A stretch of DNA of 64,000 nt, from the NCBI GenBank assembly GCA_003220265.1, contig QHRW01000108.1, positions 28,944 to 92,943 of the forward strand, written 5' to 3'. This stretch comes from Candidatus Rokuibacteriota bacterium. Lineage in GTDB: Bacteria > Methylomirabilota > Methylomirabilia > Rokubacteriales > CSP1-6. Shown here one piece after another: positions 1-10,682 of this stretch. The notes under the pieces are model-generated. The model searched no databases and was not told the origin of the DNA. It was given only the letters and a program-made list of their open reading frames with translations. The translations under genes and the position numbers were made by a program. Within the stretch, counting starts at the first letter, position 1, and every line of letters starts with the position of its first letter.

Positions 1-166
1 GTGCCTGGTCGAGCGCCCGCTCACGCGTGACCGTCACCACGGCGTTGTAGCGCGGGCCCAGGCGCTCGAGCCGATCGAGGAACGCGTCGGTGAGCTCGAC
101 CGGGGAAACGCGCCGCTCGCGAACGGCGACGGACAGCTCGCGGACGGAGCGGAAGACGGGGTTCAC
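1..166 (-). CDS. Amidase (GatA/AtzF-like), N-terminal fragment cut by the window edge
   Basis: The first ~55 residues of an amidase-signature hydrolase, running off the left edge. The reverse strand reads from GTG at 166 into a helix typical of the family start (SVRELSVAVRERRVSPVEL, then LERLGPRYNAVVTV); amidases usually begin with such a segment before the Ser-Ser-Lys catalytic core, which lies outside the window. The GTG overlaps the stop of the small upstream gene (GTGA), so the two are almost certainly translationally coupled. The substrate cannot be told from this fragment. Confidence 0.75.
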   Translation of the reverse strand, partial: MNPVFRSVRELSVAVRERRVSPVELTDAFLDRLERLGPRYNAVVTVTRERALDQA

Positions 167-375
167 TCGTCGGCGCGGAACGGCACGAAGCGCTGGACGG
201 GCTCGTCGGCGTTGTCCAGACGGACGGCGCGCAGCGCCGCCGCGTGCTCGACGATCGCCGCCACGCCGCGGCGCACGCTCTCGAGCTGCTCGGGTGTGAG
301 CCGGTCGCCGTAGCGGCCGCGGACCAGCTCGAAGAGAGCATCGGCCTCGCGGGAGGTGGCGGCGGGCTCGCTCAT
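163..375 (-). CDS. AtzG-like / DUF4089 small amidase partner
   Basis: A 70-residue acidic helical protein. It has the pattern of the small AtzG/DUF4089 family, which is encoded directly before amidases and forms a complex with them: a YGDRLTPEQLESVRRG helix, then ALRAVRLDNADEP and a C-terminal FVPFRAD. ATG at 375 is chosen; another ATG three codons upstream is possible. The stop overlaps the GTG start of the amidase by 2 nt, supporting a two-gene operon. Known AtzG acts as a structural partner of a ring-opening or deaminating amidase; that role here is inferred from family and position. Confidence 0.7.
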   Translation of the reverse strand: MSEPAATSREADALFELVRGRYGDRLTPEQLESVRRGVAAIVEHAAALRAVRLDNADEPVQRFVPFRADE

Positions 376-454
376 GCGGGGCATCGTACACTCCGCCTGC
401 CGGGCTTGGCCATCCGTGATACGCTCCAATCGCGCCCGGAATTGCAGGCGCGAC

Positions 455-1882
455 GTGACCACCGAATCCAGAAAGCCCACGAGACGACGACGCGGAGGAC
501 GACGGCGCAAGCCGCGTGAGGCGTCCCCGCCGCCGGAGCCGATCGCGCCCGAGCCGCCCGCACCGGTCGAGCCGGTCCCCGAGCCCGCCTCCTCGCTGCT
601 CCCGCTGGCCGAGCCGGAGCTGGCGTTTGCCGCACGGGCGGCGGCGCGTCCCCCCGAGCCCGAGCGGCCGCTGCCGAGCACGCGCCGCGCGATCTTCTTC
701 GACGTCGAGAACACGAGCCGCGTGCAGCACATCTCCCGCGTGATCGAGCACCTCGCCGTGGACCGCCTGGGGCGGCGGACCGACTTCATCGCCGTCGGCA
801 ACTGGCGCGTCATCGGCCACGACACCGCGCGCTTGCTGGCCGGCCACGGCGCCCAGCTCCTGCACAGCGCGCCCTCGGTGGGCGTGAAGGACTGGAGCGA
901 CCTGCGCATCGCCGTGGCCGCGGGGGTGTGGCTCGGCACGGCGCGGCCGGGCGACGTGCTGGAGGTGATCTCGGACGACCGCGCGTTCGACGCGGTGGGC
1001 GACGTGGCGACGAGCCTCGGGATCACGTTCCGCCGCTTGTCCTATCGCCGTCTGACCGGGATGGCCGCGCCGATGCCGGCCGCGCCGGTGGACGAGCCGG
1101 AGCTTCAGCCGCGCGCCGAGCCGCGGGCGGACGCTCGCGGCGGCCGGCGCCGTCGCGGCCGGCGTGGCGGCCACCGCCGCGAGGCGCCGCCGGCGCACGC
1201 GGCCGCGCCGGCGCACGCGATGCCGCCGCCGCAGGCAGCGCGCCCCGGCGCCGAGGAGCCGCACTCCGCGCCGCACGACGAGCTGCTGGGCGTGGCGCGC
1301 GATCTCATCCAGCGCTCGTCGGGCAACGCCGTCACGCTCGACTCCCTGGCCAACGCGCTCAAGGGGCGGGGCTTCAGCCGACCACCGGGCTCGCCGCGGC
1401 TGATCACGCGGCTGCGCCGCATCCGCGAGCTGGAGGTGAGCCGCTCGGGCCAGATCACCCTCGTGGACGGCAGCGCTGCGGCGACGTCATCGCCCGAGCC
1501 CGAGCCCACCCGCGCCCACGGCGACGACCGTGCCGCGGACCGCGAACGCACCGCAGACCGCGCGAGCGTCGAGACCGACGCGCGTGCCGAGGCCGACGAG
1601 CGCACCGCGGACCGCGAACGCACCGCGGACCGCGCACGCGCCGAGGCCGACGAGTCCGCCGAGGACAACGAGCCGACGCCGGGCAACGAGTGGTCCCCGG
1701 CCGACGGGCCGCGCGAACGGACGTACGAGGACCGCCGAGCCGCCGTGGAGGCCGCCCAGCATGGCGCGCCCTCGACTGCAGCGCCGCCGTCGGACGGAGC
1801 GCCGGGTGATGGAGGTCAGCCGCGCCGTCGCTCGCGCCGCGGCGGCCGTCGCCGGCGCCGTCATGGAGCCCCGGCCAGCTAG
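455..1882 (+). CDS. NYN-domain (PIN-like) ribonuclease/RNA-binding protein with LOTUS-like domain and Arg-rich tails
   Basis: A 475-residue protein with GTG start at 455. Residues ~78-200 form a NYN domain: FFDVENTSR, DWSDLRIAVAAGVWLG and VISDDRAFDAVGD carry the spaced acidic residues that bind metal in NYN/PIN RNases. Residues ~276-340 resemble an OST-HTH/LOTUS domain (DELLGVARDLIQRSS, TLDSLANALKGRGF, LITRLRRI). Flanking regions are disordered: an N-terminal RRRRGGRRRK patch followed by Pro/Glu, a middle GRRRRGRRGG patch, an Arg/Glu/Asp repeat block and a C-terminal RRRSRRGGRRRRR tail, all suggesting RNA binding. It stands alone, divergent from the amidase pair. NYN plus LOTUS is a known bacterial combination; the RNA target is unknown. 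Confidence 0.75.
   Translation: MTTESRKPTRRRRGGRRRKPREASPPPEPIAPEPPAPVEPVPEPASSLLPLAEPELAFAARAAARPPEPERPLPSTRRAIFFDVENTSRVQHISRVIEHLAVDRLGRRTDFIAVGNWRVIGHDTARLLAGHGAQLLHSAPSVGVKDWSDLRIAVAAGVWLGTARPGDVLEVISDDRAFDAVGDVATSLGITFRRLSYRRLTGMAAPMPAAPVDEPELQPRAEPRADARGGRRRRGRRGGHRREAPPAHAAAPAHAMPPPQAARPGAEEPHSAPHDELLGVARDLIQRSSGNAVTLDSLANALKGRGFSRPPGSPRLITRLRRIRELEVSRSGQITLVDGSAAATSSPEPEPTRAHGDDRAADRERTADRASVETDARAEADERTADRERTADRARAEADESAEDNEPTPGNEWSPADGPRERTYEDRRAAVEAAQHGAPSTAAPPSDGAPGDGGQPRRRSRRGGRRRRRHGAPAS
1525..1665 (+). repeat. Coding low-complexity repeat (ADRERTADRA / AEADE)
   Basis: Within the NYN/LOTUS gene, a degenerate repeat in units of about 10-15 residues encodes alternating ADRERTADRA and ARAEADE segments. 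The repeated nucleotide core is gaccgcgaacgcaccg. It would form a highly charged helical or disordered linker and is a likely site of length variation between strains. Confidence 0.6.
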
Positions 1883-1931
1883 TTAGACCGGGCTCGTCGA
1901 CATCCCGTGGCGGCGCGACGACCGCCAGGCT

Positions 1932-2941
1932 TCACGCGAATCTCCAGCCATCGAGCGCCTTCGGATCTTCCGGCACGACCCGCAGCGGCAGCTCTTGCGC
2001 GCCGACGATGCCGCGCGCCGCCAGCTCCTCGACGGCGCGGCGCGCCCGGCCGCCCGCCGGCATCGGCAAGCTCGGCATGAGCGCGAGACGGCGAGCCAGT
2101 GAGCGTGCGACGGGCGGCAACGTCACGGCGCCGTCCGGCGTGACGAGCCACTCGCCCTGGGCGATCGCCGGGACCTGCGTGAACACGCGCGCCCGAGTAA
2201 CGGGAGGCACCGCGTCGACGGATCCGGAGGCCACGTCCCAGGCGGCCAGCGCGCGGGCTCGCGCACGCGGATCGCGGGCCGCGCGGCGAGCGCGCGCATC
2301 CGGCACGCGCCAGGTCAAGGAGAGCGCCAGAGAACGTCCATGACAGACCACGTCGTGCGGGGTCCACGGCGGAAGGTGAAAGAGCGTGCCCGGGGACAGC
2401 GCCAGCGTCGTCCAGCCACGGCCGCGCTGAGCCGTCGCCGGCAGGTCTTCCGGCGTGCCGCGCGCGACGCGCGGGCCGAGCGTGACCGTGCGGCGGCCCT
2501 CGAGCTGCAGCCAGAACGCGTCCACCGGGCCGTCGTGGTGCAGGCCCATGCCGGTGCGGCCGCGGCCTTCCACGAAAAAGAGGAACGACGTCTCCTCGCG
2601 CCCGGGCCCCAGCAGCGCGACGCGGAGCGCGACCATCAGCCGCATCAGCCGTGGCAGCACCTGGTGCACCTGCGGCAGGAAGACGGTCGCGCCCGTGCGC
2701 AGCGCCGCCCGCAAGCGGCGGGGATCGGCGGAGCGATCGTAGCGGCGCTCGTCGGCGATCTGGAACGGCAGCCCGGAGCCGGCCATGGCCACGGCGCCCG
2801 CGAAGTCGGGCGCGACGGCGCGCCAGGCACGATCGCGCGGCGGCAGCACGACCGGCGTCCGCCCGAGCCGCGCGCGCCGGAAGCACGCCAGCGCGGCGGG
2901 AGTCGCGAACCAGGTCGTCAGCGGCGACCGGGTGCCGCTGC

Positions 2942-2945
<4 letters not shown>
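1932..2945 (-). CDS. JmjC/cupin-type Fe(II)/2-oxoglutarate oxygenase (ribosomal oxygenase-like)
   Basis: A 337-residue protein with GTG start at 2945. The core shows GMGLHHDGPVDAFWLQLEG followed by LSPGTLFHLPPWTPHDVV: the HxD...H iron triad and the double-stranded beta-helix spacing of the JmjC/Cupin_4 family, whose bacterial members (YcfD/RoxA) hydroxylate ribosomal proteins. The C-terminal ~100 residues resemble the winged-helix part of that family. The start codon overlaps the stop of the diguanylate cyclase (GTGA), so they are co-transcribed. The hydroxylation substrate is not evident; a small-molecule or peptide hydroxylase is the alternative. Confidence 0.7.
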
Positions 2946-4141
<1,196 letters not shown>

Positions 4142-4186
4142 GGCGACAGCATGCCCCCGGGGCGGGGCCGGACGCTACTTTTGGGT

Positions 4187-4217
4187 GCCGCGGCGCGGAG
4201 GCCTCCCGCGCCGCGGC
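4187..4217 (-). terminator. Strong GC hairpin ending the dipeptide-transport operon
   Basis: A 12-bp perfect stem, GCCGCGGCGCGG, pairs with its complement around a 7-nt loop (AGGCCTC). It sits 10 nt past the stop of the substrate-binding protein gene and before the diguanylate cyclase start. There is no U-tract, so it may be a weak intrinsic terminator or an mRNA 3'-end stabiliser. Confidence 0.5.
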
Positions 4218-4227
4218 CGCGACCGGG

Positions 4228-5964
4228 TTACGCCTTTTCGACCACGTAGAGGTGCGGCAGCATGTCGACGTAGATGTTGCCGTCCACGACCGTCTCGCCG
4301 AGCTTGTTCTTCTCCAGCCCGCGGACCTGCGGCTTGGCCGCCGCCCAGCGAGCGACCCACGCGACCGGGATGTAGCCGACGTCGGTCTGCATGATCTCCT
4401 CGGCCCTGGCGTAGTTGACCAGCCGCTTCTTCTGATCGCGCGTGTCGCGCCCGGCCTCGAGCTCCTTGTCGAAGGCGTCGTTGACCCAGGCCTGGCGCTT
4501 GCCCTCGGTCTTCTTGCCGTAGAACGTGTCGAAGTACTCGTTGTGCGGGTCCGGGTAATCCATGAACCAGCGGATCCATACGAACTGGTAGTCGTTCTTC
4601 CAGAGGCCCGCGCGGAAGACGCGCTGCTCCAGCACCTCGAGCTCGGTCTTCATGTTCAGGTGCTCGAGCAGCACGGCCTGCACGGCTTCGGCCAGCGGCT
4701 TGGAGCCCAGGCCTTCCTCGCGCATCGTCAGCGTGATCTTCGGCCAGTTGCGCCCGCCCTCGAACGGCGTGCCCTTCAGCATCGCCATCGCGGCCTTGGG
4801 ATCGAAGCGCTGGATGTCGCGGATCTTCTTGTCGTCCACCGCGCCGGGAAATCCGGGCGGGATCATCGAGTGCGCGGGGATGGCGAAGCCGTCGGCCACG
4901 CGCACGACGTTGTCGCGGTCGATGGCGTGCGCCACCGCGCGGCGGACCTTGACGTTGTCGAACGGCGGCTTGGTGGCCTGGGGCAGCAGGTACCAGGTGC
5001 CGGGGAACGGATAGCGGAACACCTGGGCCTTGGTGCGGGGATCGTCGCGCAGGCGCTTGAGGTCTCCCGTCTGCAGCGGCGAGATGTCGAGCTCGTTGTT
5101 CTCGTACGGGAGCGCGCCCGACTGCACCGGGATGATCGGGATCGTGACCTTGTCGACCGTCACGTCCTTGGCGCCGAAGAAGTGCTTGTTCTTCCGGAGC
5201 ACCATGACCTTGTTGTGCTCCCACGCCTCGAGCACGTGGGGGCCGTTGCACACGATGTTGGCGGCTTCCGTCCACTTGTCGCCGTGCTTTTCCACCGACG
5301 GCCGGTGCGCGGGCAGGGCGGCGAGGTACGCGGAGAGCACCGGGAAGTAGCCGCGCGGCCCCTCGAGGGTGACTTCCAGCGTCCAGTCGTCCTTGGCCAC
5401 CACGCCGACCTGGGAGGCATCCGGGACCTTGCTCTTGTTGAAGGGCTCGGCGCCCTTGATGTCGTAGAAGTAGCTCGAGTAGGGATTCTTGCTGTTCGGG
5501 TCCATCTGGCGCTTCCACGAGTACTCGAAGTCCCTGGCCGTGCACGGCGAGCCGTCCGACCACTTCGAGTCCTTGCGGATGGTGAACGTCCACACCGAGC
5601 CTTCCTTGTTGGACGTGATCTTCTCCGCCACGTAGGGGACCGGCTGGAAGTTGACGTCGAACTTCATGAGGCCGGCCCACAGCGAGGGCACGCCGGTGCA
5701 GTAGAGGTCCTTGTTGAAGTCGTGGCTGGAGGGGTCGTTCTGCCACCAGCCGCCGCCGCCGATGCGCACGTGCTGCTCGCGGGCAAGCTTCTCGCCGGGG
5801 GCGAGCTTGGGCGCGGCCGCGGCCGGGCGCGCGTTGAAGCCGGCGCTCCCGAGCGCGGTCAGGGCGGCGGCGACACGCAGGAAGTCGCGACGGCCGACAC
5901 CGACCACGCGCAGGCGCTCTGCCAGCAGATCCATCTGGGCATCGGAGATCCGGAGAAGCCTCAT
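4228..5964 (-). CDS. ABC transporter substrate-binding protein, peptide/dipeptide family (SBP_bac_5)
   Basis: A 578-residue periplasmic solute receptor. The N-terminus carries a Tat signal (GVGRRDFLRVAAALTALG, residues ~22-40), followed by family features such as YVAEKITSNKEGSVWTFTIR, SDGSPCTARDFEYSWKR and VRRAVAHAIDRDNVV. The start ATG 5964 has a strong AGGAGGAA site 5-6 nt upstream. It follows the two permease genes in one transcript; no ATPase genes lie in the window, so the ATPases must be elsewhere or shared. Ligand could be oligopeptides, nickel or another small molecule; sequence alone does not decide. Confidence 0.88.
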   Translation of the reverse strand: MRLLRISDAQMDLLAERLRVVGVGRRDFLRVAAALTALGSAGFNARPAAAAPKLAPGEKLAREQHVRIGGGGWWQNDPSSHDFNKDLYCTGVPSLWAGLMKFDVNFQPVPYVAEKITSNKEGSVWTFTIRKDSKWSDGSPCTARDFEYSWKRQMDPNSKNPYSSYFYDIKGAEPFNKSKVPDASQVGVVAKDDWTLEVTLEGPRGYFPVLSAYLAALPAHRPSVEKHGDKWTEAANIVCNGPHVLEAWEHNKVMVLRKNKHFFGAKDVTVDKVTIPIIPVQSGALPYENNELDISPLQTGDLKRLRDDPRTKAQVFRYPFPGTWYLLPQATKPPFDNVKVRRAVAHAIDRDNVVRVADGFAIPAHSMIPPGFPGAVDDKKIRDIQRFDPKAAMAMLKGTPFEGGRNWPKITLTMREEGLGSKPLAEAVQAVLLEHLNMKTELEVLEQRVFRAGLWKNDYQFVWIRWFMDYPDPHNEYFDTFYGKKTEGKRQAWVNDAFDKELEAGRDTRDQKKRLVNYARAEEIMQTDVGYIPVAWVARWAAAKPQVRGLEKNKLGETVVDGNIYVDMLPHLYVVEKA

Positions 5965-5984
5965 GAGTTCCTCCTGTGGGCTGG

Positions 5985-6914
5985 CTACTTCATCTTGGGA
6001 TCGAGGGCGTCACGCACCCCGTCCCCGAAAAACGTGAACGAGAGCATGGTGATCGCGATGGCGATGGCGGGGAACACGCACAGGTGCCAGTAGGAGCGGA
6101 TGAACTGCTGCCCTTCGCCCACCATCTGCCCCCACGACGGCGTCGGCGGGTTGATGCCGACGCCGATGAACGACAGTGCCGCCTCGGTGAAGATGGCCTC
6201 CGGGATGCCGAAGGTGACGGCCACCACGATCGGGGTCAGCGCATTGGGCAGGATGTGGCGTGTGAGCAGGCGTGTGAAGCCGGCGCCGAGGCCGCGGGCG
6301 GCGTCGACGAATTCCTTTTCCTTGAGGGCCAGCACCTGGGCGCGGGTCTGGCGCGCGATGCCGACCCAGCCGGTGAGGCCGATGGCGATGAAGATGTTCA
6401 TGAGCCCGGCGCCCAGCATCGACATGACGAGGATGACGAACAGCAGGCGCGGGAACGCATACATCACGTCGATGAAGCGGGTGAGGAACAGGTCGGTGCG
6501 GCCGCCCATGTACCCGGACAGGGCGCCGATCGGTACGCCGATCGCGACCACGATGAGCTGGGCCCCGAGGCCGACCAGCATGGACACCCGCGCGCCGTAG
6601 ATCATCCGCGAGAACACGTCGCGCCCCAGCGCGTCGGTGCCGAGCGGGTACTGGCGCGACGGCGACTCGTTCAGCCGCCCGAAGTTCGTCTTCGTGTACG
6701 GCAGCGGCGCCAGGACATCCGCGAACACGGCGATCAGCACGAGGACCACGATCACGATGCCGCCCGCCATCGCCAGCCGGTTTCGCACCAGCCGCCGCAC
6801 GGCGTCGCGCCACAGCGACGTGCCCCGCGCGGAGGTCGTCGTGGGGTCGACGACCACCGGGACCGTGGAGGCCCCCGGGGGGTCAGTACCTAATGCGCGG
6901 GTCGAGAGCGCCAT
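5985..6914 (-). CDS. ABC transporter permease, DppC/OppC type
   Basis: A 309-residue inner-membrane permease. One N-terminal membrane helix (MAGGIVIVVLVLIAVFADVL) is followed by the OppC-specific LGTDALGRDVFSRMIYGARV segment and five further helices, with the EAA-like coupling loop around EFVDAARGLGAGFTRLLTRHI that contacts the ATPase. The predicted start ATG 6914 overlaps the preceding permease by 32 nt and has no clear ribosome-binding site; a GTG some 20 codons downstream is an alternative. It forms the transmembrane channel with the DppB-type partner. Confidence 0.88.
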   Translation of the reverse strand: MALSTRALGTDPPGASTVPVVVDPTTTSARGTSLWRDAVRRLVRNRLAMAGGIVIVVLVLIAVFADVLAPLPYTKTNFGRLNESPSRQYPLGTDALGRDVFSRMIYGARVSMLVGLGAQLIVVAIGVPIGALSGYMGGRTDLFLTRFIDVMYAFPRLLFVILVMSMLGAGLMNIFIAIGLTGWVGIARQTRAQVLALKEKEFVDAARGLGAGFTRLLTRHILPNALTPIVVAVTFGIPEAIFTEAALSFIGVGINPPTPSWGQMVGEGQQFIRSYWHLCVFPAIAIAITMLSFTFFGDGVRDALDPKMK

Positions 6915-7809
6915 AGGCGAGATCGACGAGGAGGTTCATGACGGCCAGGAACACGCCGTACGAGAGCACCACCGCCATGATCATCGGATAGTCACGGCCG
7001 GTCATGGAGAGCACGAAGAAGCGGCCCATGCCCGGCACGCGAAAGATAGACTCGACGAAGAACGATCCGGTTCCCACCGCCGCGAAGAGCGGTCCCAGCA
7101 GCGTGACCACCGGGATCAGCGCGTTCTTGAGCGCGTGCTTGAAGATCACCGGCCCCTCGCTCAGTCCCTTGGCGCGCGCCGTGAGCGTGAAATCGGCGCG
7201 GATGACCTCCAGCATGCTCGCCCGCGTGAAGCGGGCGATGATCCCCATCGGCGCCATGGCCAGCGTGATGGTGGGGAGCACCCAGTCGCGCGGCGAATCC
7301 CAGCCGCCCGTCGGGAAGAGGGGAATGACGAACGAGAAGAGGATGATCAGGAAGACCGCGAGCACGAAGTTCGGCACCGCCACGCCCACCGTCGCCAGCG
7401 AGACCGAGACGTAGTCCCACCCCCGATTCTGGTGGACGGCGGCCAGGATCCCGAGCGTGAGGCCGCCCGCCACCGCCAGCGCCAGGGCCATCGAGCCCAG
7501 GAACAGCGAGATGGGGAACGTCTCCCGCAGGATCTCGGCCACGGTCCGCGTCTTGTACACGAACGAGAAGCCGAAATCGCCCCGGACGGCCTTGCCGACG
7601 AAGATCGCGAACTGCTGGTAGAGCGGCTTGTCGAGCCCGTAGTACTCCGCGAGCTTTTTCTGGGCCTCCGGCGGCAGGGGATTGGCCCCTTCCGCGATGG
7701 GATCGAGGGGACTCCCCGGGGTCGCGTGCATGACCAGGAACGTCACCAGCGCCATGGCCAGGATCGTGGGAACCAGCCACAGCAGCCGGGCGGCGACGTA
7801 TTGGAACAA
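6883..7809 (-). CDS. ABC transporter permease, DppB/OppB type
   Basis: A 308-residue permease starting at TTG 7809, chosen because a GGAGG lies five bases upstream and the resulting FQYVAARLLWLVPTILAMAL is the canonical family start. An upstream start at 7854 would add an atypical Arg/Pro leader. The protein has six helices, the TPGSPLDP motif after helix 1, and a coupling loop with ARAKGLSEGPVIFKHALKNA. It is the first gene of a three-gene leftward operon: permease, permease, binding protein. Confidence 0.87.
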   Translation of the reverse strand: MFQYVAARLLWLVPTILAMALVTFLVMHATPGSPLDPIAEGANPLPPEAQKKLAEYYGLDKPLYQQFAIFVGKAVRGDFGFSFVYKTRTVAEILRETFPISLFLGSMALALAVAGGLTLGILAAVHQNRGWDYVSVSLATVGVAVPNFVLAVFLIILFSFVIPLFPTGGWDSPRDWVLPTITLAMAPMGIIARFTRASMLEVIRADFTLTARAKGLSEGPVIFKHALKNALIPVVTLLGPLFAAVGTGSFFVESIFRVPGMGRFFVLSMTGRDYPMIMAVVLSYGVFLAVMNLLVDLAYGALDPRIRY

Positions 7810-7862
7810 CCAGGCCTCCGGTCGCCCCGCGGCGGGGCCGCGAGCGCAAGACAAGTGCGCCT

Positions 7863-7891
7863 ACTATTTGGCAACGGCAGAGGGGAGTCAA
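7863..7891 (-). promoter_or_regulatory. Sigma-70-type promoter of the dipeptide-transport operon
   Basis: On the reverse strand TTGACT (7891-7886) is followed after exactly 17 bp by AATAGT (7868-7863). Transcription would begin near 7856, giving a ~47-nt leader that contains a short GC hairpin (CCCCGC/GCGGGG) and the GGAGG of the TTG start. A mirror-image TTGACT at 7909-7914 on the plus strand makes an inverted pair AGTCAA-N17-TTGACT, a possible shared operator with the divergent glucosidase gene. Confidence 0.55.
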
Positions 7892-7974
7892 GGAGAGTTA
7901 ACGGGCGGTTGACTCGGGGGCCGGCCTTGGCGCAGAGTCTGCGGCACGGCCTCGTCCGGGTGGGCCGGCGGGGG

Positions 7975-7980
7975 TAATCT
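7975..7980 (+). promoter_or_regulatory. Candidate -10 element close to the glucosidase start
   Basis: TAATCT ends 8 nt before the ATG at 7989, which would place the transcript start almost at the start codon. The -35 region is poor. An AGAGGA lies only about 2-3 nt before the ATG, too close for a normal Shine-Dalgarno site. Confidence 0.3.
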
Positions 7981-7988
7981 CAGAGGAA

Positions 7989-10625
7989 ATGAAGGCTGAG
8001 GAGCAGCGTCTCAAAGAGGCCGTCGAGCGCAGCGCCCACTGGCGCCGCTGGGGGCCTTACCTGAGCGAGCGGCAATGGGGTACCGTCCGCGAGGATTACA
8101 GCCCGTACGGGACGGCGTGGGAGTTCTTCCCTCACGATCACGCCCGCTCACGCGCCTATCGCTGGGGCGAGGACGGGCTGGCCGGCTTCTCCGACAACCA
8201 CCAGCGCCTCTGCTTCGCGCTGACCCTGTGGAACGAGCACGACGCCATCCTCAAGGAGCGCCTCTTCGGTCTCACCGGCAACGAGGGCAACCACGGCGAG
8301 GACGTCAAGGAGTACTACTTCTACCTCGACTCCACGCCGACGCACTCGTACATGAAGTGGCTCTACAAGTATCCGCAGGCGGCCTTCCCCTACGGTCCTC
8401 TCATCGAGGAAAACCGGCGCCGGGACCGCGGGCAGCCCGAGTGCGAGCTGCTCGACACCGGCGTGTTCGACGGCGACCGCTACTTCGACATCGCCGTCGA
8501 GTACGCCAAGGCCGCGCCCGACGACATCCTCGTGCGGATCACCGCCACGAATCGCGGCCCCGACCGGGCGCCGCTGCACCTGCTGCCCACGCTGTGGTTC
8601 CGCAACACGTGGTCGTGGGACGTCGGCGCGCCGCGGCCGCGCCTGCGCGAGAGCGCGTCGCGGCCGGGCTGGCGCGCGATCGAGGCCGAGCACGTCACGC
8701 TCGGCCGCCGCTGGCTCAGCGTCGAGGGCGCCGCCGAGCTGCTGTTCACCGAGAACGACACCAACAAGCAGCGGCTCTGGGGTGCGCCGAACACGTCCGC
8801 GTACGTCAAGGACGGCATCGACGACTACGTGGTCCACAACCGCATGGACGCCGTGAACCCCGCGCGCGTCGGCACCAAGGCGGCCGCGCACTACAAGCTC
8901 TCGCTGGCGCCCGGCGAGACGGCCACGCTGCACCTGCGGCTGTCCGACGTGGCGCCCACGCGCGACCCCTTCGGCAAGGCCTTCGACGCGATGATGGCCG
9001 AGCGCCTGCAGGACGCCGACGAGTTCTACGAGCGCTTCGGCAAGCAGGGCGTGTCGGACGACACCAAGAACGTCCTGCGCCAGGCCTTCGCCGGCCTGCT
9101 GTGGAGCAAGCAGTTCTATCACCTCGACGTGAAGCGCTGGCAGCAGGGCGATCCGACCGAGCCGCCCCCGCCGCCGATGCGCCTGAAGGGCCGCAACCGC
9201 GAGTGGCTGCACCTCTACAACGAAGACGTCATCTCCATGCCGGACAAGTGGGAGTACCCCTGGTACGCCGCCTGGGACCTCGCCTTCCACTGCATCCCGC
9301 TGGCGATGATCGATCCGGAGTTCGCCAAGTCGCAGCTCATCCTGTTCCTGCGCGAGTGGTACATGCACCCGAACGGGCAGATTCCCGCCTACGAGTGGGC
9401 GTTCGGCGACGTCAACCCGCCCGTGCACGCGTGGGCGGTGTGGCGCGTGTACAAGATCGACCGCAACGTCAACGGCGTGCCCGATCGCCTCTTCCTCGAG
9501 CGCGCGTTCCAGAAGCTGCTGCTGAACTTCACCTGGTGGGTCAACCGCAAGGACTTCCAGGGCAACAACGTCTTCGAGGGCGGCTTCCTCGGGCTGGACA
9601 ACATCGGCGTGTTCGACCGCTCGGCGCCGCTGCCGGGCGGCGGGCGCCTCGAGCAGTCGGACGGCACCTCGTGGATGGCCATGTACTGCCTCAACATGCT
9701 GGCCATCGCGCTGGAGCTGTCGGCCGAGAACCCGGCCTACGAGGACGTGGCCTCGAAGTTCTTCGAGCACTTCGTCTACATCGCCAAGGCCATGAACGAG
9801 CTGGGCGACGGCCAGGCGCTGTGGGACGAGGAGGACGGCTTCTACTACGACATCCTGAACATGCCGGGTGACGTGCGCCGCCTCAAGGTGCGCTCGATGG
9901 TGGGGCTCATCCCGCTCTTCGCCGTGGAGACGCTCGAGCCCGAGCTGGTGGACCGGCTGCCCGGCTTCAAGCGGCGCATGCAATGGTTCATCGACAACCG
10001 GCCGGAGTTCCGCGGCCACGTGGCCACGCGCGTGGGCGCCGGCGGCGGCGTCCGGCGGCTGCTGTCCATCGTGCGGCGGCCGCAGCTCCTGCGCGTGCTC
10101 GGCTACATGCTCGATCGCGACGAGTTCCTCTCCTCCCACGGCATCCGCGCGCTGTCGCGCTACCATCGCGAGCATCCCTACGTGCTGCAGATCGAGGGCG
10201 CCGAGCATCGCGTGGACTACGAGCCGGCCGAGTCGCGCACGGGCCTGTTCGGGGGCAACTCGAACTGGCGCGGGCCGGTCTGGTTCCCGGTGAACTACCT
10301 GCTCATCGAGTCGCTGCAGAAGTTTCATCACTTCTACGGCGACGACCTCAAGGTCGAGTGCCCGATAGGCTCCAGCCGCCTGCTGAACCTGTGGGAGGTC
10401 GCGGCCGAGCTTTCGCGCGGGCTGACGCGCCTGTTCCTGCGCGGGCGCGACGGCCGCCGGCCCATCTACGGCGGCAGCGCGCGCTTCCAGAACGACCCGC
10501 ACTGGCGCGACCTCATCCTGTTCTACGAATACTTCCACGGCGACGACGGCAGCGGCATCGGCGCCAACCACCAGACGGGCTGGACCGGCCTGGTCGCCAA
10601 GCTGATCGAACAGAGCGGCGAATGA
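7989..10625 (+). CDS. GH63-like glucosidase (MGH1-type alpha/alpha barrel)
   Basis: A large 878-residue soluble glycoside hydrolase. An N-terminal beta-rich half (residues ~1-330) includes [20 protein letters not shown] and [20 protein letters not shown]. The C-terminal (alpha/alpha)6 barrel carries [38 protein letters not shown] and [18 protein letters not shown], all hallmarks of the GH63/MGH1-like family often annotated simply as glucosidase. Acidic residues in the WDLAFH and [10 protein letters not shown] regions are likely catalytic. No signal peptide is visible, so it acts in the cytosol on a glucoside or glucosylglycerate-type compound. The aldolase and glucokinase that follow would process the released glucose. 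Confidence 0.82.
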   Translation: MKAEEQRLKEAVERSAHWRRWGPYLSERQWGTVREDYSPYGTAWEFFPHDHARSRAYRWGEDGLAGFSDNHQRLCFALTLWNEHDAILKERLFGLTGNEGNHGEDVKEYYFYLDSTPTHSYMKWLYKYPQAAFPYGPLIEENRRRDRGQPECELLDTGVFDGDRYFDIAVEYAKAAPDDILVRITATNRGPDRAPLHLLPTLWFRNTWSWDVGAPRPRLRESASRPGWRAIEAEHVTLGRRWLSVEGAAELLFTENDTNKQRLWGAPNTSAYVKDGIDDYVVHNRMDAVNPARVGTKAAAHYKLSLAPGETATLHLRLSDVAPTRDPFGKAFDAMMAERLQDADEFYERFGKQGVSDDTKNVLRQAFAGLLWSKQFYHLDVKRWQQGDPTEPPPPPMRLKGRNREWLHLYNEDVISMPDKWEYPWYAAWDLAFHCIPLAMIDPEFAKSQLILFLREWYMHPNGQIPAYEWAFGDVNPPVHAWAVWRVYKIDRNVNGVPDRLFLERAFQKLLLNFTWWVNRKDFQGNNVFEGGFLGLDNIGVFDRSAPLPGGGRLEQSDGTSWMAMYCLNMLAIALELSAENPAYEDVASKFFEHFVYIAKAMNELGDGQALWDEEDGFYYDILNMPGDVRRLKVRSMVGLIPLFAVETLEPELVDRLPGFKRRMQWFIDNRPEFRGHVATRVGAGGGVRRLLSIVRRPQLLRVLGYMLDRDEFLSSHGIRALSRYHREHPYVLQIEGAEHRVDYEPAESRTGLFGGNSNWRGPVWFPVNYLLIESLQKFHHFYGDDLKVECPIGSSRLLNLWEVAAELSRGLTRLFLRGRDGRRPIYGGSARFQNDPHWRDLILFYEYFHGDDGSGIGANHQTGWTGLVAKLIEQSGE

Positions 10626-10682
10626 CGGACGCGCCGCCGCGTGTAAGCTGCTAGAAGCCTGTCGAGTCGAGGAGGAATAGCC

